Shown here in pieces: positions 53,926 to 64,000 of a DNA stretch of 64,000 bases. Origin of the DNA: Auriscalpium vulgare (taxonomy: Eukaryota > Basidiomycota > Agaricomycetes > Russulales > Auriscalpiaceae). A model generated the notes under the pieces. It was not told the origin of the DNA, searched no databases, and worked only from the letters and a program-made list of their open reading frames with translations. The DNA is taken from positions 1-64,000 of the forward strand of contig JAHBBC010000036.1 in assembly GCA_019915015.1 (NCBI GenBank), written 5' to 3'. A program made the translations under genes and the position numbers. Position 1 is the stretch's first letter; each line of letters begins with the position of its first letter.

Positions 53926-56900
53926 TCACCTGCGAGTACGGTCTGCCCTCGTCCGAGCGAGTGGGTTGCTCCGAGTCCGGTACGTTCTTGCGCAGGTTTG
54001 CCATGTATACCCAGCGAGGGGTGTCCTCGCTGGTCTTACTGGCATTTGTTCGCATCGCGAACATCCTGCGTGACGGTCCGGCGTCAGGTCGAGGCAAGGG
54101 GGATCTCCTGGACAGTCTGTCTGCAACATTCGGTGTCGAATGTTCTGTCTGGGAGCCCTCGGCTGCTGGCTCGGCGGATGCATTGTCCGGTTCATTGCGA
54201 GGATACGGTGGAGGAGGCGGAACTTGGTCGTCATCGTTCCGAGCGCCCTCGTTGCCCCCTCCCCCTGCGGCCGGCTGGCGGAATCGGGCTGGTACCGGCC
54301 ATGCCGTCTGCCCGTACCCATCCGGCCACAATGGTGCTTGGGGCGCGCGGCGCTCGAGGCGCTGTACAAGGTTGAATGCATTCCGCATCCCAGCGTTGTA
54401 CGCGCGCTCCATGTCGTCGGTCGCGCGGTTGGCGGGTGCGAATGCTACTAGCGCGTGTGCAGCATGCGCTAGTGCATCGTTCCACCCCGCGCTGTAGATG
54501 TCCGCGCGCACCCTGCTCTGCAGGTCCATGGCAACGAATATGCTGTCGTTGCGCTGCATCGCATAGTCGCGATGGTTCACAAACAGCAGGCATACGAAGC
54601 ACTCCGTCCCATGCACGATCCCGAATACGTGATCGAGCATCCAGCGCTGTCGCTGGGGTATAGGCTGGCCGGTTCGCAGACATTCTGCCAATCGGTCTGC
54701 CTCGTACCGGATGCGTCGGTGGTCCTGCTGGTTGTACCACCAGACCTGGTCGAGGAGGCGGCGCTCGTCTTCGGGCGCCGACTCGAGGATGTGCAGGACG
54801 GTTGGGTTTGTCGGCAGGAACAAATCCATGCTCTCCGCAGGTAGCTGTGCGTTGTCGAGGAGGCGCCCTTGATCCGACGTCGGATCACTCGGCATTTCCC
54901 CCCCTGTTATTGCTATGTACTGTACCGTGGCACGTACGTGCTGTCGGTAAGTATTTGCATACGACGCGGGAATATTGGGGAAGTCCCTGTCTCGCGCGGC
55001 ACGGGCTTCAGGCGGGCTAATCCAGTACGGCACTTGCACCGCATCTGCTGGGTTTTGGCCCTCCTGCGATACCGACACTCGCGTGAACAGGTCGTCCACC
55101 CATTGCACGCCCGTGTCCCAAGGACCTCGTGGGCGAGGGCGAGGGTCCTCTTCCTCCTCATCGTCCATGGCGATGAGGGGTGGAGGCTCGTCGTCGTCGT
55201 CGACCTCCTCGATTACGTCCTCGCGCAGGCGCATAGAGAATGTGCGCATGCTTGCGAGTCGCACTGGGGGACCCTCATCATCGTCGTCATCGTCTTCGAT
55301 GGCGTCGTCGATGAATTCGAAGTCCTCGGCGTACTCGTCTGGGGACTCGTAGTGTTCCCCAATCGGTAAATCGTCCTCGTCGTCCGCCGCGTCATCTGCT
55401 GGTGCCGACGCGTCGGTTCCTCCAGTTTCAGGACCCACAGGTTCGTCATCCGGGTTGTCGTCGACAACTCGGCTGGCAAACAGTCGTGGTTTTCCGAACT
55501 GGGGGCACTTCGGGTCGGTGGAGTAGTGTCCCATTTGCCCACATGCGTAGCATTTGACGGGTCGGTCTGCCGCTGGCGGGGCTCGCCCAGTGGCCGCCGT
55601 TCCACGGAACGGGGCTCTGTCGCGACTCCCAGTGGTGACCGCACCGCTCGCTCGCGGGGGCTCCGTCGCCCGCGGTTCAGCGCGCGCAGCTGCCGCCCCG
55701 GCCGCCCTATGCCGCTGGGACGGGCGGGGAGTTAGGCGCGGGGCGGGGCGCGGGGCAGTTGTGGGTGTTCTGCGCTCCGTGATCGTGCCGCTGCTCCGAC
55801 CCGCTGTGCCGGTGCCTTTGCTAGCAGTCTGCTGGCGCTCGCGATAGGTGGTCATGAGGAGGTTACCCTCCTCCGCCTGGATTGCGGTGGCTAGCAGTGT
55901 CTCCATGGTAGTGTACTCGGCGGACATGCCTCTCACTCGGAGAAGCAAGTCCGCTATGTCCTCTGGGAGGCCGCTGATGAATACACGCCTGAACGTGTAT
56001 TCATCGGGTCGTTCCACCATTCGAGCGGAACGCTCGCGCAGCTCGTTGTAGAACCCGGCGACCCCGCGTTTCCTGGAGAATCGCGTGGCCATGAACCGGG
56101 TCGCCGCGCCCTGCGCCGATGCAGAGTGGATGAACCGCCCGTGAAGGGCCACGATTGCGTCCTCAAAGGTCCAGTCGCGGATGAGACGGATGGGCGATTC
56201 AATCTCCTGGGAGTACCATCTGGCGGCCTCGCCGTCCAGCATGGATCCCAGTATGGTCACCCGTTCGTCGTCTCGATCGGGACCCGTGACGTGGTTGAGT
56301 CTCATCCATCGGAGGATGGCACTCAACCATAGTTCGAATGCGTCTAGGCTGTCCTGTCCCCCGTACGTGTCGGGGAACGTAATTTTGTAGGCTCTCCCGA
56401 GTCCGGGGACGTGCACAGTCGCGCGGCCCACGCGGTCTCGGATCATGGCGATGAGTCGGTCCAGTACCGCCTCGAGCACAGAGTAGGCTCGGGGTGGGGG
56501 GTCGTTCATCCCATGGCCCTGGCCTTGTCCTGGGGGAATCGGGCGGCGGGCGATTGGGGGAACCGCGCGTTCCCCTTCATCGTCCCACTGCCTCTGATCT
56601 AATCTGGGATCGGCAAGGTGCCGCGGCGCGCGATGCGGGGGTTCTTCACGCCTCGCGTTGTCCCGTTCGGCAATCTGTGGACCAGCCTGATGGCGGGGGG
56701 GCGCTTCATCGTCCGCGACGATGGCGCGCTCCCTAGCTTCGGCGGCAAATCTCTCATTTACCTGAGCCCGTCTCGCGGCGAGGCGATCCGCGGCAGCTCG
56801 TCGGTTGGCTTCCTCGGGTGTCTCTGCGCGTTCCGGGGGCGGCATCGCATTAGTGCGATGCGGCTCCGGGGCTGCCTCAGTTTGCTCGGGCGAATTTCTC

Positions 56901-57573
56901 CCCGAGTGGTCCTGCGGCTGTTCCGACTCAGCGTAATACTCTTCCAACGTGTGCAGTGCCGCGTACGCGTCGCGTATGCTTTCCGCTGAGTCCTGCACGG
57001 CCATACTAGTGGCCGTAGCATGGGACTGCAGTGTGGCCAGTAACCGCTCACCGCGCATCAATCGTATGCGTACGTTCCGTGCGAGCTCGGTCGGATCGGC
57101 GGCACGCAATTGTGCTAAGTTTTCGCGGTTCTCGTGGCGCGGTGCAGATGGCCCTGCCATCGGCTGGGACCTTGACGGGCTCCCCAGCCGGGCGTACGGG
57201 TTCTGCATGTCGTTGCGCGAGTTGCGGAGGGCGATGATCAAGTCTTCATCGACTTCCGCAACTTCAGGTTCAGCGTCATCGGGGGCCGTCTGCTCATTAT
57301 GATCGACGGCCTCGGGTACTTCCCGCGCGCGGGCCTTCCCTTTTCCCTTCCCTCTGTCAGAGGGCAGGTTGTCGGGAGGTGCCGGCGACAGCGGGGACGA
57401 CGTGCGGTCTCGCCCTGCACGTCGTCGGGCGTTCCCTGGGTGATGCTTGTTGACTCAGGGATCATTGGTTGGGTGTCTGTGACACCCGTTCCGCCTTCGC
57501 TCTGCGAAGTCGGGCCGGCGAGTCTCGACGAACGGCGAGGCTCGCTGGAGGGGGTCTTTTTGGCTGATGCCAT
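53921..57573 (-). CDS. Gag-like protein (with apparent frameshift near 57400)
   Basis: The ATG at 57573 opens MASAKKTPSSEPRRSSRLAG; this frame closes at 57238. The conserved-looking continuation (DDAEPEVAEVDEDLIIALRN and onward) is in another register, open from about 57430 to TAG 53921, so one small indel near 57400 separates them. From 57241, residues about 290-440 resemble a retrotransposon gag core (TFPDTYGGQDSLDAFELWLS, EEIADLL-type helices, TRFSRKRGVAGFYNELR). A zinc knuckle CYACGQMGHYSTDPKC lies at about 564-579, spaced CX2CX4HX6C rather than the usual X4. About 520 residues follow it, including an acidic region, an unusual length for Gag. Confidence 0.85.
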
Positions 57574-57626
57574 GCTCGGGGGGTCTCTATATTCGCTGTT
57601 TTGTATCCGTGTGGGATTCAAAAAAG

Positions 57627-57928
57627 TGTAATGAGAACGCCCTTGTAGCTTACGGCTCACGCGTAATGAATCGAATCCACGTATAGAGACGTGGGGGGAT
57701 GGATTCACGAAGGCGTGAGTGGATGTAATATACAAAGGAGTGCTGCCCGCTCGACGACGACGAGCGAGCCCTAACTACTGCCATCCACGTGACACTGATC
57801 CGTGGTTGATCCGCGATGCGGATCAACCGGTCCATCTCCCCCGGCCCGAGCTTTACAGGCGCCAGCGCCAGCTCGTGTGTTCAACGTTCGAAGGTCATCG
57901 CACTTGTGCGATGACCGTCTACCTTACA
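57627..57928 (-). repeat. 5' LTR
   Basis: Identical to 46917-47218. It should contain the promoter of the element, but I cannot place a clear TATA box. Confidence 0.95.
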
Positions 57929-58275
57929 ACGAGGCCGCGGGGCGCGCAATGACAGGAGCAGCGGCGCGTTACAAGGGCAACGGTGAGCAGGGAGGCGCAG
58001 CGAGGGACGTGCGCGTGGACCAGGTGAGCGGCGTGCACAGGGTGCCGATGACGACGGCGACAGCAGCGGCGACCATGGCAGCGGTACTAGGGCACCGGAG
58101 CGGCGCGCAGACCGGGCGGCATCCGCTCGGTCCTGGCAGGGTCCCTCGATGCGCGCGGGCTCCAGCTGCTCCAGCATTGCTGGGCGCGCTGAGCCCGCGC
58201 GGTGCGGGCGGGATCCCGCCAGGACCGGGCGGGTGCACATACGAGCCCCGACCGGTCTGGCACGGGACTGAAGAA
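57929..58275 (-). mobile_element. TIR element, right piece, split by the LTR element
   Basis: Begins with the ACGAG duplication, continues in GC-rich repeats, and from about 58080 matches the right terminal repeat of 9751-11437 almost throughout, ending GGTCTGGCACGGGACTGAAG and AAGTACTC. With 46401-46916 it formed one element before the retrotransposon landed in it. Confidence 0.7.
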
Positions 58276-58639
58276 GTACTCTTGTCATGCGCTCCTTATT
58301 GTCAAAGAGGACGTGCCCCTTGATGTTACAGCGTCTGGAAGACAGCGAATTGTTATCTAACACCTCTGTGCAGACTGATTGCTCTCTGACACAGTGCTCC
58401 GAAGTCTCTGCTTGGTTCCCGACGTCCTGTTCACCTCAGATGCAATTGTTGATGCAGTGCGCATTTGCAAGGACAATACGCTGCCATGGCCACCTTGTGA
58501 AATCTGCTGCACGTACTTTGGTGTCTATAAACTCGATGCTACCGATGTAACCTCGTTTTCCCATATCATACTCCCCTCGACAAACTCTGCTACATATTCG
58601 CTGTGTTATCCATCTTTCTCCAATACGCCTTGTTCTCTC
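58276..58639. other. No supported gene; upstream region of F2-B
   Basis: No conserved frame or repeat is seen. It would contain the F2-B promoter; I find no clear TATA box. Confidence 0.4.
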
Positions 58640-59271
58640 ATGGCCACAGCTGACCCACTATCAACCCAGCTCCGGGCGACATCTATACCTCCTATGAATC
58701 TGTGCAAACCCCAGCTTGCATTGCACTCTTTGGCGACGAATGGCTCAAGAAGCGTCAGGCCGATATTGACCCAAGCCTTGCTCCACAAGGCGCAAATAAT
58801 TTCCATCGTCCTTGCCTCGTCATGCCGTACTCGAAGGGCCAACGACCCATAGTCTGCGCGATAACAAGTTTCGACAAAACACCGAAGGAGGAACTTGCCG
58901 AAGTATTCCGGCACTTCCTTGCACCCATCTCTCCCAACAAACATACTGTGCTTGGCGAATTCGTCCTTCATCCGGCGGTCCCATGGCGGGATGAGGGATA
59001 CATCATCACCATACCATTCCAAGCTCTGCACTACCTACGGAAACCACACTACGTTGGATCAACACATTCACAAGTGACGCCCAAGGAAATGCACCGGTTG
59101 CAGGAAGAGATTGATTATCGCATGAAGGAATGGATAGCCGCGTACCATCCGAGAATCGGGGAGGTGATCAAGGACTATAATGTATGTGCCACATCGGTTC
59201 GCTCTATGCTATGATTGACGCTGCTGTAGACATCACATGCACGTTACAAAGAGAAGAAGGTGAACCATTGA
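58640..59271 (+). CDS. F2 family protein F2-B (one apparent 1-nt deletion)
   Basis: Unrecognised paralogue of F2-A. Exons 58640-59181 and 59230-59271. ATG at 58640 opens MATADP; the frame must then gain one base at the C3 run in GACCCACTATC (about 58653) to reach PGDIYTSYESVQTPACIAL. It continues GDEWLKKRQADIDPS, RPIVCAITSFDKTPKEELAE, VFRHFLAPISPN, WRDEGYIITIPFQALHYL and RLQEEIDYRMKEWIAAYHPR, ending KDYN at the intron, the same intron position as F2-A. The short last exon reads TSHARYKEKKVNH. Exon 1 is 542 nt, one short of phase, consistent with a single lost base. The F2-A exon 1/2 intron is absent here and replaced by a longer KRQADIDPSLAPQ segment. Function is unknown. Confidence 0.65.
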
Positions 59272-59954
59272 ATTCAAAAATTTCTATGACAGCGCATGAC
59301 AATGATTGGCGATCATAGAGTTTGGACTTGGAGCGAAAGGGAAGAGCACAGGACTCCTCGCCCAGCCACGAGCAGAGTACGATCGGCTCACATGATCAGC
59401 ACTCCGAGTCGTTGACCAGTCAGCCTGTACAAAGCCCCGTAAGCTCATCACCCTCGTCTAGCTGGTTCGACGTTACTCAACCATGCAAAAGGCAACCAGT
59501 TACACTACACATTCGGTATATCACAATACCAAGGCAAATGTGTCGGCGCGCGCGGAGCAGTCAACATCTGCGGCAGGCACTTCCGGCCTCGAGGTGTCGG
59601 TGGGTTTGCTATCGCTACTGTTTGTTTAGTAGTTCTCATCCCCTACGCGCAGTCAGTCACCCAAGCAACGTCCAGTCGTCGCACCCGGTCTTCAAGTTTC
59701 AAGCGATTGGGCAATTCCGTTCTCCACATCGGTCTCCAAGCTGCCCGGGAGCCCGGTACAATCGCCTCGCGCTCGCTTGTCCGCACTCCCGGAGTCTGAG
59801 CTAACCCCTCCTTTGCCCGCTCATGTGGCCCAAACGCCCGCTGGGGCGTCGGGAGCGAGTTCGGGGACTGCTTCCCCTGAAGACGGCGGCGGTATCTGGA
59901 AGCAAGTAGGTAGGAGACTACGCGGACACAGGGGAAGGGGCGGAGGCAATGACA
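59272..59954. other. No supported gene; intergenic
   Basis: Nothing recognisable. Confidence 0.35.
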
Positions 59955-60099
59955 TGGGCAGGGGACGAGGTGGGGGCAGGGGCAGGGGACGAGGTGGGGG
60001 CAGGGGCAGGGACGACGAGGCGGTGACAGGGGACGAGGCGGTGGCAGGGGCAGGGGACGAGGCGATGGCAGGGGCTGGGGCTGGGGCTGGGGCTGGGGA
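59955..60099. repeat. G-rich minisatellite
   Basis: Irregular tandem units of GGGGCAGGGGACGAGGTGG type, ending in four GGGGCT units. The plus strand has many closely spaced G3-G5 tracts, so a G-quadruplex is possible. Open frames on both strands here (Gly/Arg/Asp or Ala/Pro/Ser repeats) are products of the repeat. Confidence 0.75.
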
Positions 60100-60599
60100 A
60101 GCTGAGATGTTCCTTAGATATTCTAGTTCGAACCGCGGGGCTGGACCCTCGCATTGAACCAACGTGATTATTTATACCAGCCTGTCTTCAGGTGGCAGTC
60201 CGGCGTCGGACCTGGAGCATGCAAAGACATCTCGTGTAAGTATCATGGCCGGCGCGCATACGTAGGGTACTCAATGGCTGTTATCGAGGCAGTCGTTAGC
60301 CTATTCGTTCAGGACAGTGTACTAAGCCGGAAAGTAACAAGAACAACATACGACGTTGGGATCGCGGAGGGCTGGAACACGGCGCCTATCCGCGTCAAGA
60401 TGCAAATCGAATGCAGCGAGCATGCACAAGCAACTACGCAGCGCGGAGATGTGCCATGTTGCTTTGACATGGGACTGGATCTGGTTCGGGTCGAGCCCAT
60501 TACATCAGCAAAATCGAAAGATTTTTATGTAGCATTATAATCGATTATAATGTCCATAATCCGTTGTTTCGCTGAAATGCGCTAAAATCCGGGAGGGGG

Positions 60600-60751
60600 C
60601 ATTATAACCCATTATCACAAAGCTCTTTTGGTTGTGATTCGGCCGCCCTGGTTATGAAACGGCGCTTCTGTTCATAATATGGCGCTTCTGTTCATAATTC
60701 TGCGCTCATATTATAGGGATCCAGCCCATATTATAACCCATTATCACAAAG
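60600..60751. repeat. AT-rich region with 22-bp direct and 20-bp tandem repeats
   Basis: ATTATAACCCATTATCACAA plus AG occurs at 60601-60622 and again, identical, at 60730-60751. Between them GGCGCTTCTGTTCATAAT occurs twice in tandem (60661 and 60681). The flanks are rich in TATAATCGATTATAATG-like palindromes. It may be the relic of a small mobile element. Confidence 0.7.
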
Positions 60752-63700
60752 TGAGAAGCATCATAATCAGATCATATTCAGGAGCGCGATACAGGAACAT
60801 TGCAGCAATTACAGCCGATTATGATGAAGGGCAGGCAGGCGCGGTCGACTCGCGGGAGCTTAGAGTGCAGTAAGTTCCATATCAATAATGAGGGTACAGG
60901 GATACAGAGCTGCTATGTACAACGGGGCATCGTGGAATGGCAATGCATATATGCGCGCGGAAAGTTGCCGACGAAGGGTGCAAGTGTCGACGAATGTGGG
61001 AGGCACTGGAACAGATGTTAGACCACTGAAAAGAGTGAATCGCAAGGGGCGAGCGTACCTTATGACCTCGTCAAAGTCGTCGCCAACGTGATGCTGCAGA
61101 TGTGCTGTCAGAGCGGGGGTCGAGAATGAATGTCACATACCTGGGAGCCGACAGGGTTCCAGCAACCACGAGCCGAGAAACTCCTGGAACAAGTCGTCAG
61201 CACTAAATAACGGCGCATATATATGCACTTACCTAGAGATCCAGCTCTTCGATGCAGGGAAAGAACCTTGGATCGTGGTCAGTCGGCACGCGATAATGCG
61301 AGCGCAAGAGCACTTACCGGCAGGATTCTGCAATTGAAGAAGAGAGACCTGGCGGCAGCGATGGATGACTGCAGGGGAAGGACAGGCAGGCGTGTACTGG
61401 CAGGATGAAGGAGGGAGGGAAGAGCATAGAACAGAGCGAACGCGAACACCGGCCCTATATATATGGTGAGGAGCGGGGTTTGAAAACGCGACGCGACGCG
61501 TCCGAGTCCCTTTCGAATGTCTAAGTCGCCAGTTATCCCCACCTCTGCCTTTTCCCGCCGCCCCCACAATGGCATGTCTACCCTCAGCCCCCCAAATGAC
61601 TCATTTCTCTTCCGCTCGACAAGCAGACACACAGCACCAACATGTCTGATGTGGACGCTCACATGGCATGCGACGAAGAAATGCCTTATGAATGAGCCAA
61701 TGAGAGCCCGACGCTCGTCCAGGTGCGAACTCGGACAACACGATGCCCGGCGACGACCGATGCAATACTTGCGTTTTGTCGAGCGTACATCAATGTGAGC
61801 TGATAGGAATCAATGGGTATGTCGCTCATGCTCTTCGCGTACGGCCAGACTGGCCTGATGCTTTCCTATGCCACTCTTGCAGTGGCAGCTCGCCTCATCA
61901 CGACTCAGGAGCGGGTTGTGCTGCGCAGTACATTTACCACGGCCGTCGCAGCATTCCTTGGGTCAAGTCGTAGACTGTGAATTCAACACATAGCTCGTCA
62001 GTGAGCTTGTCTTCCTTCACACCTGGTGCACACGCTCATGGTGTGCTGTTTTCAGGTAAGGCGTCAATATTGACGCCGACATCGGCCGCCTGCATTGAAC
62101 TTGCCAAAGGGAGCAGCCCGAGTGAGAGAGACGACTGGTCCGGTCGGTCATGTACGTCGTCTCCTGCGGGCCTGTTGAGCGGTGTGCTGATTGTACACGT
62201 GTATCGCCCACAGTGTATCCATTGCAGCAACACCCATCCTGTTAACCATATGTGTATGTCACAACCACCGCCGCCGCACCGTTCTTCCGCCACTCCCAGG
62301 CGTGGCCCAGCGCCCTGTCAGTCCGATTGGGCAGCTCGGACCATTCTGCTCCTTCGCCGCCGCACCCGTGCCCCCTCCAGCTCAGCACCGCGCTCATGAA
62401 CCATGCCGCGTGCCCGAGCCAATATGTCAATCTCGCGCACTACGGCGAGCAGCTTGGCTTGGTTTGGGTCCCTGCTAGCTCGCAGACTGCAGTGCCTGCG
62501 AGCTCGCGCATCGCGACTTCATCCTTGGCGACACGTCTGGCCGTTCCCCACTGCCCAGATCTCGAGACACCTCGCCAACCGAAGTCGCGAACCAAGCCTA
62601 GCTCATCGGCACCTAGCCGCTCCGGTAATCTACCGCGTGGTCGCGGACCGAGAATCTCTTCACCAACGGCTCTCCAGTGATGCGGCCGCGAGGCTGATCA
62701 CCGCCTTACCAGCGAGCCTACCGAATCTGGAGGAGCTACGCACCAAGCTCGCTCATCTCAGTGACACCGCATTCACGACCCCAGTGCCCTCTCTCAAACA
62801 TCCCGCGGGACGTCATTGCCTCCGCTCTCGCGTGCCTCGCAATGAACTTTGACATAACCTCCGACGACCTCCCTCTCGACTCACTCACACGCTCCTCATC
62901 CGCTCCCACCGAGACCATCAGCGTCAACGCGTCAAGAAATAGGTCAGCGAGAAGAGGTGGCAACGACGACCACCCCGCCCCGCCCACGATCTCCCCACAA
63001 CCCCGCGTTCGGCGCGTTCCGATGTTGTCGCCGGACGTGTCGACCGACATCGGCTCTCCGGGTAGCAGCTATCAGACGAGTCCAGCGCAGGCTTAAGAGC
63101 CCATTGTCGAGCGAGGTCGCGAACATGCCCGGACCAAATACACCCGTGCAGCACGACTTTTCTGCTGCCATCCCGTTTCCAGTGTTCTGAGAGGCCGAAC
63201 AGGGCTCTCGAAGGCATGCAGTCGTTCTGTGCGCGTCCAGCACGAACCACCGACGCACCATCGCAGGCACGCAGCCGTTCTGTGCGCATCGAGAGCGACC
63301 CCGCCGCCGCGTTCTGAGAGATTGCAGCTATGCAGTCGTCCGTGGACCTCCTGCGCGCCTCCAACACGACTCGGTCGCCGCCATGCCCCGCATCTAGGAT
63401 TGGAGCAACAGCCTTGCGCGTCCCCAGCAATGGCGTTTCCCACCTCGGCGTCCATATCGACGCCGACAACGAAAGTTCTTCCACACCGTCACCACCTACG
63501 GCCACCGGTTGTCGCACCCACATCACATTGAAGCCTGTTTGTCAGCTGCCCTCCACTTACTCGGCCTTTCCACCGGCAATTTGATCCTTCTGCCATCCCC
63601 ATCCTTCTTCTGTCACAGGCAGCAGCCCAGTCGACGGGAACAACACACCGCGGGAATGACAAGACTGCAAACCGAACTATTCTTGTACGCATGTATTTTT

Positions 63701-64000
63701 CTGGTGGGTGCTCCTCGGTGCACGCACCTTGCTGGGCATCGGCGGTGAGGACGTCTCAAGGAGAGCGAGATGAGCTGCCACGTCATGGTGCGCTTTCCCA
63801 TACTTTTATCTTCGTAGCGAGCCTGACTCTCATACGCTCCAAACAGAATGCGATGCTCCAAGCTATCTACCCAGTTTCCTCTCCCTCACCATCTCAACTA
63901 GCCCTCAACACCTCTATTTCAGCTTTGTCCAACAGCATATCTTCCGGCCCATCCTGCTCCATCTACGCGCAGCTCTGATACGCCGGTTCAGAGCAGTTCT
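60752..64000. other. No supported gene
   Basis: Several overlapping open frames exist, for example plus 62403-62852, which includes ARLITALPASLPNLEELRTK, faintly like a leucine-rich-repeat unit. None has an intron plan, a motif or a paralogue in the window. A short duplicated phrase, CAGTCGTTCTGTGCGC/CAGCCGTTCTGTGCGC, occurs near 63220 and 63268. Genes lacking recognisable motifs could have been missed. Confidence 0.35.

Larger units (their letters stand above)
46917..57928 (-). mobile_element. Ty3/gypsy chromovirus LTR retrotransposon, 11,012 bp
   Basis: A complete, recent insertion, transcribed leftward. Both LTRs are 302 bp and I find no difference between them. They begin TGTAA and end TTACA on either strand. 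The element is flanked by ACGAG on both sides. Minus-strand order is LTR, gag (57573-53921), protease (about 53923-53485), RT-RNase H-integrase-chromodomain (53460-50068), a long extra ORF (49923-47209), polypurine tract, LTR. A polypurine tract AGGGGGAGGG (47228-47219, minus) abuts the 3' LTR. No TGG-type tRNA primer-binding site follows the 5' LTR; only 53 nt separate it from the gag ATG. The reading frames show apparent breaks (in gag near 57400, at protease near 53895, and an in-frame TGA at 53485), which contrasts with identical LTRs. Confidence 0.95.

Noticed and set aside
59821..60162. 113-codon Ala/Pro/Ser ORF
   Set aside because: Direct translation of the G-rich minisatellite.
1..64000. 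CRISPR array, bacterial operon or prophage
   Set aside because: No regularly spaced repeats. Introns and LTR/TIR elements show a fungal nuclear genome.

Overview
The window looks like a chromosome segment of a basidiomycete, probably an agaricomycete mould or bracket fungus. The evidence is genes cut by many 39-66 nt GT-AG introns, a chromodomain Ty3/gypsy retrotransposon, an F-box remnant of the agaricomycete type, and a mosaic of lineage-specific paralogues around a few conserved genes. The taxon is inferred, not proven.

Layout. (1) 1-24 kb is an accessory, duplication-rich region. It holds six members of an unrecognised protein family, here called F1 (F1-1 to F1-6). It also holds one member of a second unrecognised family (F2-A), remnants of a third (F3), duplicated non-coding blocks, and a 1.7-kb GC-rich element with 203-bp terminal inverted repeats. 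(2) 24.7-34.9 kb is a conserved core: a RING-H2 protein with a PPxY-like motif (minus), a divergently transcribed condensin HEAT subunit (CAP-G/Ycg1/Cnd3, plus, 18 exons) and a Zn(II)2Cys6 protein (minus, 6 exons). (3) 34.9-43.7 kb returns to accessory DNA with F1-7 to F1-9. F1-4/F3 and F1-7/F3 are the two arms of a diverged inverted duplication (about 16.7-18.96 and 34.9-37.2 kb) that brackets the core. (4) 44-58.3 kb is mobile DNA: GC-rich TIR-element fragments, one of them split by an 11,012-bp Ty3/gypsy chromovirus. That element has identical 302-bp LTRs, a 5-bp target duplication, gag, protease, pol, and a long extra ORF in the env position. (5) 58.6-64 kb holds F2-B, G-rich minisatellite DNA and AT-rich repeats, with no other gene I can support.

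The most notable novelty candidate is family F1: nine copies in 42 kb on both strands, with a conserved exon plan and a Cys/His-rich core (YHxCxC, DETMCVPV, LPWDxLYHH). A DP-D-R-x-P-I-A block ends in an E(K/R)|IRxxSEQRR splice-junction motif, and two members have a basic C-terminus resembling a nuclear localisation signal. Four copies are intact (F1-2, -4, -7, -9). Each of the others carries one or two identifiable lesions. Several share a promoter block with a TATA box.

A caution runs through the window. Otherwise well-conserved genes (condensin, RING, F2-B) and the freshly inserted retroelement all need single-base corrections, mostly in short homopolymers, to read through. The condensin model is exactly one nucleotide short and the RING model balances after four one-base changes. 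Uncorrected sequencing indels are therefore a serious alternative to pseudogenisation. All calls come from reading the sequence; no database search was possible.
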